Of a stretch of 64,000 nucleotides of DNA, positions 22,411-31,744 are shown piece after piece (positions within the stretch are counted from its first letter, which is position 1; every line of letters starts with the position of its first letter). The position numbers and the translations under genes were made by a program. This DNA is from Meconema thalassinum (Eukaryota; Arthropoda; Insecta; Orthoptera; Tettigoniidae): NCBI GenBank assembly GCA_946902985.2, contig OX336388.2:223036467-223100466 (forward strand). The letters are read 5' to 3'. The notes below the pieces were generated by a model. That model was not told the origin of the DNA. It saw nothing but the letters and a program-made list of their open reading frames with translations, and searched no databases.

Positions 22411-24810
22411 CTACTTTCTCTTCTGACCAGTATTTCTATTTTCAAAGTTCTGCTGGCTCGTAGAAGGTCCAGGATCGATTACAACATCCTGCCTTTTCTT
22501 TTGATTGTCAGCTTCTTTATCCCTTAATTCTTTTAAGTATCGTTGGCTTTCCTTCTCTCTTTGCTGATACTGATCGGGTGTCATAACCTGACCTTGAGTA
22601 TTCTGGTTTCTATTTTGGTTTTGGTTATTCCTATTATAGTTACGGTTATACCCATTATTGTTGTAATATCTGCCTCTTCCAATGTAGTTTCCTCGGTTGT
22701 AGTTCCAACCTCTTCTCTGTTGATACGGTCGGTAACCTTGTGATCTGTAATTTCTAAACTGATTATTCCTGTGAGGACCTACATTGTCAGTTTTCTCCTC
22801 CTCTGGCTTGTCAGTTTGTTGGACTTGGTCCATATATACCGTATTGATTTCTTTAAATTCCTGCCTTTGACCTTTCTGGACTACGTTAGGCATTGGACTT
22901 GTGTAGTCTAACCTTCTTAGTAATTCATCCATGCTGGATAAATCCCTGATGTTGGACGAAATTATAAGTCTCCTCACCTCAACTGGCAGCATACGAGAAA
23001 TCGCATCAATTAGTTGCTCCGTGGACAATGGGGGTTGCAAAAATCTCAAGCGGGACAACTGACTCGTAAAGAAATCAGCGTACCTCGTTGGAAGAGTACC
23101 TGAGTATTTTCTTGAATACACCTCCGCTCTTAACGAATTCTGCGCTTCTATGGACCAAAATCGTTTGATTAATGCCTCTGCAAACTCGTCAAAGTTACTG
23201 AATGTGTATCTAAATGCGCGAAACCATTCAAGGGGTCCTCCAATCAGATATCTCTCTACTATCTTCATCTCTCTCTCTCTGGGAATATGAGCTTCGATGA
23301 AATAATCTTTGAGATTCCTTACATACTCTATAGGTGTCAAACTATCAGTGTTACTGAATTTTTGTGGTTTGTCTTCGAAATTCCTGATGACCGTCACGTT
23401 CCTCGGATATGAATCCGGATAGTTTTTCCCACTATCTCGGTAGTTCCACTCAGGTTCCATATTCCTCTCGTCATCCTCCTCTCTGAATCTGGATACACGT
23501 TCTTCAGGAGTCACGTCTCTTTCTTCTGGCTCTAGGTGACATCTTCTGGTATACTTCCTATTCAATTCGCAAGCTAAGCCTTCTGTATCCTTGTCGGTGA
23601 TTTCTGTTAAGACTTTCTTGACTATCTCTTCTTTGTAGTTCTCCATTAAACTAGCCTCTCCTAACTTCAAATTTTTCAGTTTACTCGTCGTTTCATTTAC
23701 ATCCGAGACAACTTTATGAATTTGATCCTCTAATGTAGATTTTGAAGTTTGCATATCCTGATCTAGTTGTGTTCTATCGTCAACTTGTTTTTCGGATAGC
23801 GAATTTATCCTGACGCTTAAATCTTTCCTAATCTGTACTACTTCATTGTTAATTTCTATCTGCGTACTGGCAAGTTTTCTTTCAATCCTTTCCTGAATTT
23901 GGGTTACATGTTCCCCACTTGACTTATTCCACTCGTCTTTCCATACCGCTACGTTTGCTGTTAACATTTCGGCTATGTCTACTTCGATATCCTCTTTTAA
24001 TACTCTATTGTGGTCTAATACCTGGGTTCTCATGACCTCTACATCATACTTCAACTCTGCTAAAGACGTTGTTGTTCTAACTGATTCATCGACTAACCTA
24101 GTGGCTAATGCAGTTATATTACGCGTACAAAGAGTTTTTGAGTTTTCGATTTCTTCCCTGACTTTATTTACATCAGTTTGTACTTTAGTGATATCTACGA
24201 AAACTGTGTTGACCTCTACCTGAATCTTAGTTATGTCACTTTGCACCTCAGTTATATCCGCACGAACGTTATTAATATCTACCTGAACATTGGATACATC
24301 AGTTCTAGCTTTTTGAATTTCTTTTTGGACTTCCTCGACCTTGTCTTGGACAGTCGCTACATCATTTTTGACAACAACTACTTCGGCTCTAGCACAAGAA
24401 ATATCCCCTCGGACATTAGCTACATCTAAATTTAACATTGTAAGGTCTTTCTGTACCTTAGACACATCATTTTTAACATCAGACACATTTGTGCGGATGT
24501 CACTTACAGTATTTTCAATTCCTAGGGTATTAATCTGTAAACGCGACATATTATCCTCCAAATTAGCAGCACTAGTTTGGATACCCTTCAAACTTTCACC
24601 CATACTAGCTTTCAAATTACTAGCATTCTCCTCCATTCTTGCATTCAAATTAGCAGACAAATTACTAACATTCTCCTTCATGCTTTCATTCAGCATCTGC
24701 TTCATACTACTAGTCATGCTTGCTTTCAAATTAGCAGACATCTCCCTCGCACTTTCATTCATGCTAGCTTTCAATTCTTCTAACATCAACCTCATACTTT
24801 CATCTGCCAT
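22411..24810 (-). CDS. gag: Gag protein of element A
   Basis: I chose the ATG at 24810 (MADESMRL-, 799 residues) because it has G at -3 and +4. The frame opens 28 codons further upstream at 24894. Positions below are numbered from 24894. Residues 35-460 are a long coiled coil that includes about a dozen near-perfect heptads of the type VQxDIxx. Residues 500-665 are a retrotransposon-gag-like core (PLEWFRAFRYTF, LRAEVYSRKYSG, YADFFTSQLSRLRF). Residues 700-765 are rich in Arg, Asn, Tyr and Gly (RGWNYNRGNYIGRGRYY), a likely nucleic-acid-binding tail in place of a CCHC zinc knuckle. A C-terminal ESQRYLKEL motif follows. The frame is unbroken. Its expected role is forming particles and packaging element RNA. 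No pol frame follows. Confidence 0.85.
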   Translation of the reverse strand: MADESMRLMLEELKASMNESAREMSANLKASMTSSMKQMLNESMKENVSNLSANLNARMEENASNLKASMGESLKGIQTSAANLEDNMSRLQINTLGIENTVSDIRTNVSDVKNDVSKVQKDLTMLNLDVANVRGDISCARAEVVVVKNDVATVQDKVEEVQKEIQKARTDVSNVQVDINNVRADITEVQSDITKIQVEVNTVFVDITKVQTDVNKVREEIENSKTLCTRNITALATRLVDESVRTTTSLAELKYDVEVMRTQVLDHNRVLKEDIEVDIAEMLTANVAVWKDEWNKSSGEHVTQIQERIERKLASTQIEINNEVVQIRKDLSVRINSLSEKQVDDRTQLDQDMQTSKSTLEDQIHKVVSDVNETTSKLKNLKLGEASLMENYKEEIVKKVLTEITDKDTEGLACELNRKYTRRCHLEPEERDVTPEERVSRFREEDDERNMEPEWNYRDSGKNYPDSYPRNVTVIRNFEDKPQKFSNTDSLTPIEYVRNLKDYFIEAHIPREREMKIVERYLIGGPLEWFRAFRYTFSNFDEFAEALIKRFWSIEAQNSLRAEVYSRKYSGTLPTRYADFFTSQLSRLRFLQPPLSTEQLIDAISRMLPVEVRRLIISSNIRDLSSMDELLRRLDYTSPMPNVVQKGQRQEFKEINTVYMDQVQQTDKPEEEKTDNVGPHRNNQFRNYRSQGYRPYQQRRGWNYNRGNYIGRGRYYNNNGYNRNYNRNNQNQNRNQNTQGQVMTPDQYQQREKESQRYLKELRDKEADNQKKRQDVVIDPGPSTSQQNFENRNTGQKRK

Positions 24811-25278
24811 TACAATATTATTCAAAAATGGATTGCTGTAGGGACATACATCAAAAGAGCAAAATAACAACATTTGAGCAACACTTTTCACCATATATAA
24901 TTTTTGATCAATTTTCTGTCTTAAATCTAACTTATAACTACCTTATAATTAATATTCGAAGATACTTCATGTTGAAACAAACTCAAGCACATGTTCAAAT
25001 TTCTCTGGCTCATTTTAAAATATCCTAACACAAATAATTTACATTTACAATCCAAATAATTTAATTTTATCTTTAATATGACTAAAATGTCATAAGCCGG
25101 TCAAATAAAATAAGATTCCAGATTATAGGCGATTTTTCTAAGTTTCCAGCCTATTTAACTTTTCTCAAGTTGTATAAGATCTGATCTTTTCTGAGTGTAA
25201 TTTTCCTAATACAATACAACATTTAATTCCTATATAATCACACTCTTAAATACTACAATTGGCCTAGACATCTAACAA
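24811..25278 (-). promoter_or_regulatory. element A leader between the primer region and gag
   Basis: AT-rich untranslated leader of about 470 bp on the minus strand. No other frame of note. Long structured leaders of this kind usually hold packaging signals, but none can be pointed to here. Confidence 0.4.
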
Positions 25279-25470
25279 AGAATCAACCTCTTTATTTGAG
25301 TCTAATCGAGCCTCACGTTTTAGGTTTGCCACTCTTACTGGCGTTCAACCTGGTAATCCAGTTTTGTTGAATCGAGCCCCAACGTTTTAGGTGCGCCAAT
25401 GTTTCTATTGTTCAACCTGGTGATCCAGTGTTGTTGAACATGCCCCACACGTTGACTGCGCCAATCTTTC
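25279..25470 (-). repeat. three tandem primer-site-like units in the element A leader
   Basis: The units are about 64-67 bp each: 25410-25470 (plus shared edge), 25343-25409 and 25279-25342. On the minus strand each has a TGGCGCA- or TGGCAAA-like start, then an AACGTG-like block, then GGGGC/GAGGC, then 'AACTGGATTACCAGGTTGAAC' or a decayed form of it. Only the unit next to the LTR keeps the full TGGCGCAGTC. The hairpin-like CTGGAT..ACCAG is repeated. Confidence 0.75.
25454..25463 (-). other. primer-binding site of element A (tRNA-Ser type)
   Basis: The minus strand reads TGGCGCAGTC, complementary to GACTGCGCCA, the 3' end of insect tRNA-Ser species with CCA added. It lies 7 nt from the end of the full 5' LTR. 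Use of tRNA-Ser is established for several insect Ty3/gypsy-type elements. Confidence 0.75.
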
Positions 25471-28400
25471 TGTCCCCGTTTACCTGGATAGTAGGCTGTC
25501 AGATATCCGCCCCCTCAATCGGATTGCCAATTATCAATCGCACCGGCACAGTTACATCAATGAAAATGGCACTGACAGATACTATCGAGATAAGAGCACA
25601 GAAGTTCACAGGAAATCATTGTGGAACACACCAAAATAGACGGGGGTTCATACTTACCGTTACTTACCTCTTAATTATCTCGGGGTTTGAGTTGACAACA
25701 GGATCACTAAAGTCTGTTCACACAATAACCTCCACCATGACATTTAAAAATGAACCAAGACGAAGACGAGAACTTTGAACTGTACAAAAGCTTTATTTCT
25801 AATAAAGGGTATGATTTTACTAACACAACAAAATCAACGTGGCTATCAGTAGCCCAAGTCAATCTGACTACGTCCTCCAGTAGGACTTGCAAAAATTATC
25901 ATACAACATGATATAAAACATTGTAGCTCCCAAGATCTCCAAATAACGTAATATTCATAACACTATTGGATTGGAAAAGGACGTCAGGGTGTGACATATA
26001 TAGAGCATTTGGTTTCCTTTTAATAAACATGAGAATGGTATTTATAGTCGCAAGGCCAGAGTGTGTACGACCTCACTCTCTGAGAACCAGATGATGGCAC
26101 AGCTGCGGGCTACCCTCAGCCTGTTGCATACTGGTCAAATGCACTCCCTTCTCACATGCTATGTTACGTAAGAATACAGCCTGCACTCTCAAGCTTTTAA
26201 ATGTCCACAAGACAACTCATATTATTTACGCAAATCTTTCAAGTACTTTACTCACATCCTATTGGATCATTATATTAATTTCTTAAACTTGTTAACTTCA
26301 ATCCAAATGTTTAATTAGCTCTTAAATGTTTATAACAAAATCACATAAATTATTTATAACAATTAGAAATTGTTTATAATATTTGTCAAAGACAATAAAA
26401 ATATTATAAGCACGCCTTTAACATCACTCTCGTTCCACATTATTTTCAAAAATATTTACAGCAATTATTTACAATATTAACATTTAAATTGTTTAAATTA
26501 TTAATTTAATAAATACATTAACCACATGTTCATTCGGTTGGTAATTTTCATAATCGTGTTTCATATAATCGACCAATAAAGGTTAGTTATACATGTTAAT
26601 GTCACAATCTGGTTTAATAAAGGTTTTAATAATGATTTGTGACGGTGATCTTCATTCAAAATCTTATCTCAAATTCTTTCAAAACTCGAGTTAATTATAA
26701 CAGTAAATCACTTGATTAATTTTCAACGAACTATGACAATCTTATTCCAGCGGAAAATCCTTCGCTAACAAGTTAATGCACAATCTGCATTAAAAATATG
26801 CCCAAAATCATCATATATTAATCTATATGGCATTAAACTTCCACATAACTTACAAAACTTCCACAAATAATTCTTTAACATTTATTCCTGTGGGAACCTC
26901 CTTCATATTCAAGGGCATTATATCTCAGCGACTTTCAACACGCGCTGCACTAGCGATTATACATTCATAGTTCCACTTAAAATTTTTTATAATCATTAAT
27001 TGTTTCAAAACTGTCTTTCTTTAACCTTCGTGGATTTCATTCATGAACCGAAATGAAGTCAAAACTTGCCAATCACAAACAAATTTAATAGTGAATACGC
27101 TTATATACGCCTGTCTGGTCTATCAAAATTTAAGATTAACATCTTAGAAAAAAATTGTAATATAAAATTACTATCATCAAATAAAGTGCGACTAAAATGC
27201 AAAGTAGTCGAATAGAATCCAATTAGACTGGGGAATGCAAACATGATTCGATAAATCTCTAATTGAGAAAAACTCCTAACAAAAGTTCTTGACTTTAATG
27301 CATTCAATAATTCATTATTAAAGTTAATCTTTCACAAAAGTGTCTATGGTGCAATGTTCATTCATAACTGACAATAAATGTCTGTGTTGCAATCAATTCA
27401 AATTACGACTAGTATTTCCAAGATCGTCGACAACGTAAGAGATTTTAACGCTCTAAAATCATTTAAATGTTCTTCCTTCTTGATGATGACAGAAAATTGG
27501 TCAAAGTAATTAAACTGGGGTTGAATTACTTTGATAAAAATGACACGCTGTCTGAATTTAAATCTGCCATAAAAATCATTAACTTACAGTCAAATCGTGA
27601 CTACAAAAATATTAATTACTGAAAAATCCAAATATCAGTCTCAACTGATTCAAAATCGTTAACTATGCCCATGACATAACAATGTCTTAATAAATCGTCG
27701 AAAAAGGCATAACTCATCAAGGTGTACTGAGAATAAGAATCTCAACAAGAAAATAGGGCAAAAAACATGAGGATAAAAATATGGGAAAAATGGTTGCTCA
27801 AACATCATTAGTAAACTCAAATACAATAAACGTTCACGACTACCTTATCTGCCGATTGACGTTCCAGAGGAAAATTCCCCAAAGAAGACTGCTGATGGAT
27901 CCATTTCACCACGTTAAAGCTGAGCTCCATCCTCGAAATAGGAAATAGCACCCTCGGAGAATCGAACTGCTTCCTTCTCCGTGAATCGCTCTGCTCCTCG
28001 AAGACGAATAGACATCCTTCCGGCAATAATCTTCTTTGTGAGTCGGGACATCCCTGACCTCTCTTGAAAAATTCCCTGAAGTTCCAGTAGACAATCGTCG
28101 TGAAGTTTTGTAGAAATTTCCGAAGAAATTATTCATATTCAGAGTATGAAATTGTTTCTATGGCTGTTCGATGGTATTCAGCTTTTAATTACGAAACATG
28201 GGTGTAGATGGTATTCACCGCATGTTCGCTTGTGTGGAATAGCAATTAGCGAAGTTCCATGTCGCTATCTTACTCCGTTGAAGTATGTCCCAATTGCAAT
28301 AAGCCCTTTTAGCCTTCCATCTGCTCTTCGGTTGTAGTGTCAGAAGAACAAACTGCCGTATTCAATTGCTCCATTATACTGTATCGTTCTGTAACCAAGC

Positions 28401-29361
28401 AATCTGAAGTCTTTCTATTCCACTCGCAGCGTCAGCCTTGCGTTGATTCTGGCTATACAAAAGTGCTTCTCTTGTGGCGAGATAATCACTTTTGTCAGTC
28501 GTATAAAACTGCTAATATCTTTTAAATTAATCGGTCGAAATTGTTCAGCTTTTCTCTATTACTTTATGAAGCACAGCACAATACAATTAGCTTATCGGAG
28601 ACCGCTAACTGTTCGAAGCTAAACTTGTAGAAGCTTTCTAAGGTCCGTTTCAACTTCACCTAGTTTGACTTGGATCTCGTTAATATAGTGGCCTCGCCAC
28701 GCGTTATAAAGACGATTCTTTTCACTGCTGTTCACTTCGACGTCTCACTATAATGACTGTATAAGAAAAGAACTTTCACAAATATACTTCGATGATCTGA
28801 GAATGAGATCTCAGAATGATCAGAGAACGAAAGAGGCTCCTCTCTTCTGCGCAAGCCCTTTTATTAACTTCACGAGGGGCGTTTCCATCCCTTCCAAAGC
28901 GAGATACTACGTCATCGCTAAAAGTTCCAACTTCGTTAATACATGACGGATTTTCAAAATTCAAAAACTGAAAATAAATTTCACCAAAATTCCAAATCAA
29001 TGCTTCTACTGCAAATGGATTTCCATAATTCTGCATTCCAAAAGTAATAAAAATACCATAGTTTCAGCAATCTCCGTCTTCCTTTAAACTATCGTTGATT
29101 GGTTCAAGCCTCTCCTCCAATAGCATAGTTTCTTCCTCAGCAGAATTCCTCGTTTCCTGCGACTGCGTCGTACATCTTGGAACATTCTCGACTAAAAGCT
29201 GACGTCACTGAGAATCTCAGCTCAAGTAGCCTGCTGGCATAACATATACGTCATCCGTGCTTACGTCATGACTACCCACGTCATAACTATGACAGCCATA
29301 ACTCTCCTTATAATTTCAAATATAGCCACCGTGGTCTCTACATAATTCAATTACGGGGGCA
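25471..29361 (-). repeat. element A 5' LTR (3891 bp)
   Basis: On the plus strand it runs from TGTCCCCGTTTACC to CAATTACGGGGGCA, so the termini are an imperfect 9-bp inverted repeat in TG...CA form. It should contain the promoter and polyadenylation site. It differs from the 3' LTR at about five places that I noticed (near 25881, 26182, 27923, 28511 and 28870). Confidence 0.9.
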
Positions 29362-29459
29362 GTACCAATTTTTAAATACATGTAACTTCTATACTATCAG
29401 TTGGATTTCAACCAAATTTCGTATGTGCTATGTGTACCATAACAGATATGACTATAGGT
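29362..29459 (+). repeat. 98-bp target duplication of element A, right copy
   Basis: Identical, as read, to 18240-18337 and directly abutting the 5' LTR. The interrupted repeat continues from here. Confidence 0.85.
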
Positions 29460-30070
29460 ATTGTTAGGAGCAATCAGGGCTGCCAACTGTTAATAAATGC
29501 TGTCTATATATTTTTTTACCCTAATATCAATATATCAGAAAGTATGCAAGCCAACAGCTCTATACTTTTCACACGTATAGCACCTGACATTCTAGATTAA
29601 TTTGGAGTAATTAATACAAGGCAGTGCTGCCAACATGATTCTATGCCTGCTGATATGTCCAATTTTAAAATACATGTAACTTCTATACTAACAAATGGAT
29701 TTCATCCAAAATTGGCACAACAAGATATCATAATATTTCAGATTATTTCTGACCAGCACACGCATGGTATTGTTGGCAACATGCTTTTACGCGTGCTGAT
29801 AGATCCAGTGTCTAACTGCATGTAACGTCCATTGGACTTCAACCAAATTTTGTATTCTGTACCATAAGAGATGGAACTAAGAATATATTCAGTCACCAGG
29901 GCTGCCAACTGTAGTGCTCTATTAGGCTACATTATACCAGGTATAGTTTGAACTAGTTAGATATTTCGATATTAGCAACTTAATTTCGTCATTATTCTAG
30001 ATAGGTTCATATTCTGTAGAATATCATTGGCATGAAAAGTAGGCTGTATAGTTTTTCACGGAACTTCTTG
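29460..30070 (+). mobile_element. Helentron-like element, right part
   Basis: Continuation of the element that starts at 17559. It carries two further tandem units ('GGGCTGCCAACTGTTAAT' and 'GGGCTGCCAACTGTAG') and ends with GAAAAGTAGGCTGTATAG, an imperfect hairpin and CTTCTTG, followed by TT. Confidence 0.55.
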
Positions 30071-30520
30071 TTGATTTTGTGTTTGAATTATTGTTTGCTT
30101 TTGGTTTGTAATTTTTTTTGGTATTTGTTTTCGTTTTCGTTTTCTTAATTTTGTTTTGTTTTCGTTTTTTATTTTGTTTGTTTTTTAATGTTGATTTGTT
30201 TTTTAATTTTGTTTGCTTTTGTTTTTTAAGTTCGTTTTGTTTTTGTTTTAGTAATGTCCATTGTTTTGTTTTGTTTAGGATGTTGTTTCTTCATTTTGTT
30301 TGTTTTTGCTTTTTAATTTAAAATTTTAAATTTTGTTTGTTTTTGTTTCTTAATTTTGTTATGTTTTTCTTTTAGTAATTGTATTGCTTTTATTTTGGGT
30401 GTTAATTTTTTAATTTTTTTGTTTTCATTTTTTAATTCTGTTTTGTTTTTATTTTAGTAATTTCTATTGTTTTTGTTTTGGGTGTTGTTTTTATTTTTTT
30501 TATTTTTTATTTATTTTTAG
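30071..30520 (+). repeat. T-rich low-complexity tract
   Basis: Runs of TTTTGTTTTTG with sporadic C and A. It starts right after the Helentron-like terminus and resumes at 30986-31290 beyond an inserted SINE. Open frames through it are Phe/Val/Leu strings and not genes. Confidence 0.85.
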
Positions 30521-30985
30521 TCGTTTACCCTCCAGGTTCTGGAACCCACGGACTCAGCGAGGGAACTCATCACTACCGCCTCTACGGGCAGTGTCCTAGA
30601 GCTGGGAACATCGAATCGGAATGGATACAACTGGTGAGGTGTGATTGGCACCTCGCCCAGGCGGCCTCACCTGCAAAGCGAACAGGGGCCTCATGAGGGA
30701 AGATAAGGGATGGTGAGGATGGATAGGCAAGGAAGAGGGAAGGAGGCGGCCGTGGCCTTGAAGAAGGTACCATCCCGGCATTTGCCCGAAGACGAACCAC
30801 GGAAAACCACTTCGAGGATGGCTGAGGGGGAATCGAACCCCCTCTACTCATTTGGGCCACCCGAGGCTGAGTAGACCCCGTTCCAGTCCTCATACCTCTT
30901 TCCAAATTTCGTGGCAGAACCGGGAATCGAACCCAGGTCCTCCGGGGCGGCAGCTAACCATGCTGACCACTACGCTACGGAGGCG
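30521..30985 (-). repeat. tRNA-derived SINE, family S4
   Basis: The head is at the right. On the minus strand it reads CGCCTCCGTAGCGTAGTGG (A box), then GGGTTCGATTCCCGG (B box, about 30920). The body has two further B-box-like phrases, 'GGCGGCCGTGGCC' and 'GTAGACCCCGTTCCAG'. Same family as 48084-48556. Inserted in the T-rich tract. Confidence 0.75.
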
Positions 30986-31290
30986 ACTTTTGTTTGTTTT
31001 TGTTTCTTAATTTTGTTTCCGTTTTGGGTGTTGTTTTTTAAATTTTGTTTTTTAATTTTCTTTGTCTTTTTTAATTTTTATTTTGTTTTTGTTTTTTAAT
31101 TTATATTGTTCTTGTTTTGGGTGTTGCTTTTTAATGTTTTTTTTAATTTGTTTTGTTTTTATTTTAGTAATTTCTATTTGTTGGTATTGCTTTTTTTGTT
31201 ATTTTTGTATTATAATTTCTTTTGATTTCGTTTTTTCTAAGATTTTAATTATTATTATTTTTGTTTTGTGTTTAGTTTTTGGTTTCAGCG
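30986..31290 (+). repeat. T-rich low-complexity tract, continuation
   Basis: Same composition as 30071-30520 and evidently one tract before the SINE inserted. Confidence 0.85.
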
Positions 31291-31630
31291 CCATGATTTG
31301 AACATGCGACCTCCGGACTAGCTGCAGCTACCTCGCAAGCCGTGGTGCACAATTTTACGAGCAAGCCGCGGGGTGTACACACAGTCATTGCTCAGCACCA
31401 CCCATACCTCAGTAGCTTCCATATAATCACAGCCATGAATGAGACTGAGACAGCGGTGGAGACAAATGCAAATGTACTGCAATCATCATGAGATAGTAAA
31501 CAGACAAATAAGTGTAAATACCATTACCCATACTTGTAGACATAGTCTACGTGTAATGGATTTGATGATGATCGCTTGGCGATCGAAACTGGTCATCCAA
31601 GTGCAGGCCTATTTATTAATCTCATGTAAT
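31291..31630. other. unassigned, with a second hammerhead-like motif
   Basis: No coding potential. Contains the motif at 31562-31589. Confidence 0.35.
31562..31589 (+). ncRNA. hammerhead-like motif (TTGATGA, stem, GAAAC)
   Basis: TTGATGA, one T, a perfect GATCGC/GCGATC stem with a TTG loop, then GAAAC. It has the same arrangement as 2730-2757, including one extra base after the first core strand. This instance keeps the UGAUGA core. Stems I and III were not demonstrated. Confidence 0.3.
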
Positions 31631-31744
31631 TTGAGATGTGGTGTTGGCGCCGAATGGAAAAGATCAGCAGGGTAGAGAAAATGACCAACATAACGGTGCT
31701 GGATCGAATGAAGGAAAAACGGCAAATGATCCGCCAGATATATA

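Larger units (their letters stand above)
18338..29361 (-). mobile_element. Gag-only LTR retrotransposon, element A
   Basis: Read on the minus strand it has a 5' LTR (25471-29361), a primer-binding site matching a tRNA-Ser 3' end, a leader with three tandem primer-site-like units, one long Gag frame, 188 bp of spacer, a purine-rich tract, and a 3' LTR (18338-22222). The internal region is only about 3.25 kb and holds no protease, reverse transcriptase, RNase H or integrase. LTRs make up about 70% of the element. I noticed only four substitutions and one single-base indel between the LTRs, so insertion is recent. Movement presumably depends on enzymes from another element. Similar gag-only LTR elements have been described in plants as TR-GAGs. 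Confidence 0.85.

Noticed and set aside
24341..24841. 166-codon plus-strand frame opposite gag of element A
   Set aside because: Shadow of the Gag heptad repeats. It has no independent start context or homology.
18569..29036. Paired short frames repeated in both LTRs of element A (for example 61, 68, 69, 76 and 86 codons)
   Set aside because: They occur twice only because the LTRs are recent duplicates. None has a motif or consistent codon signal.
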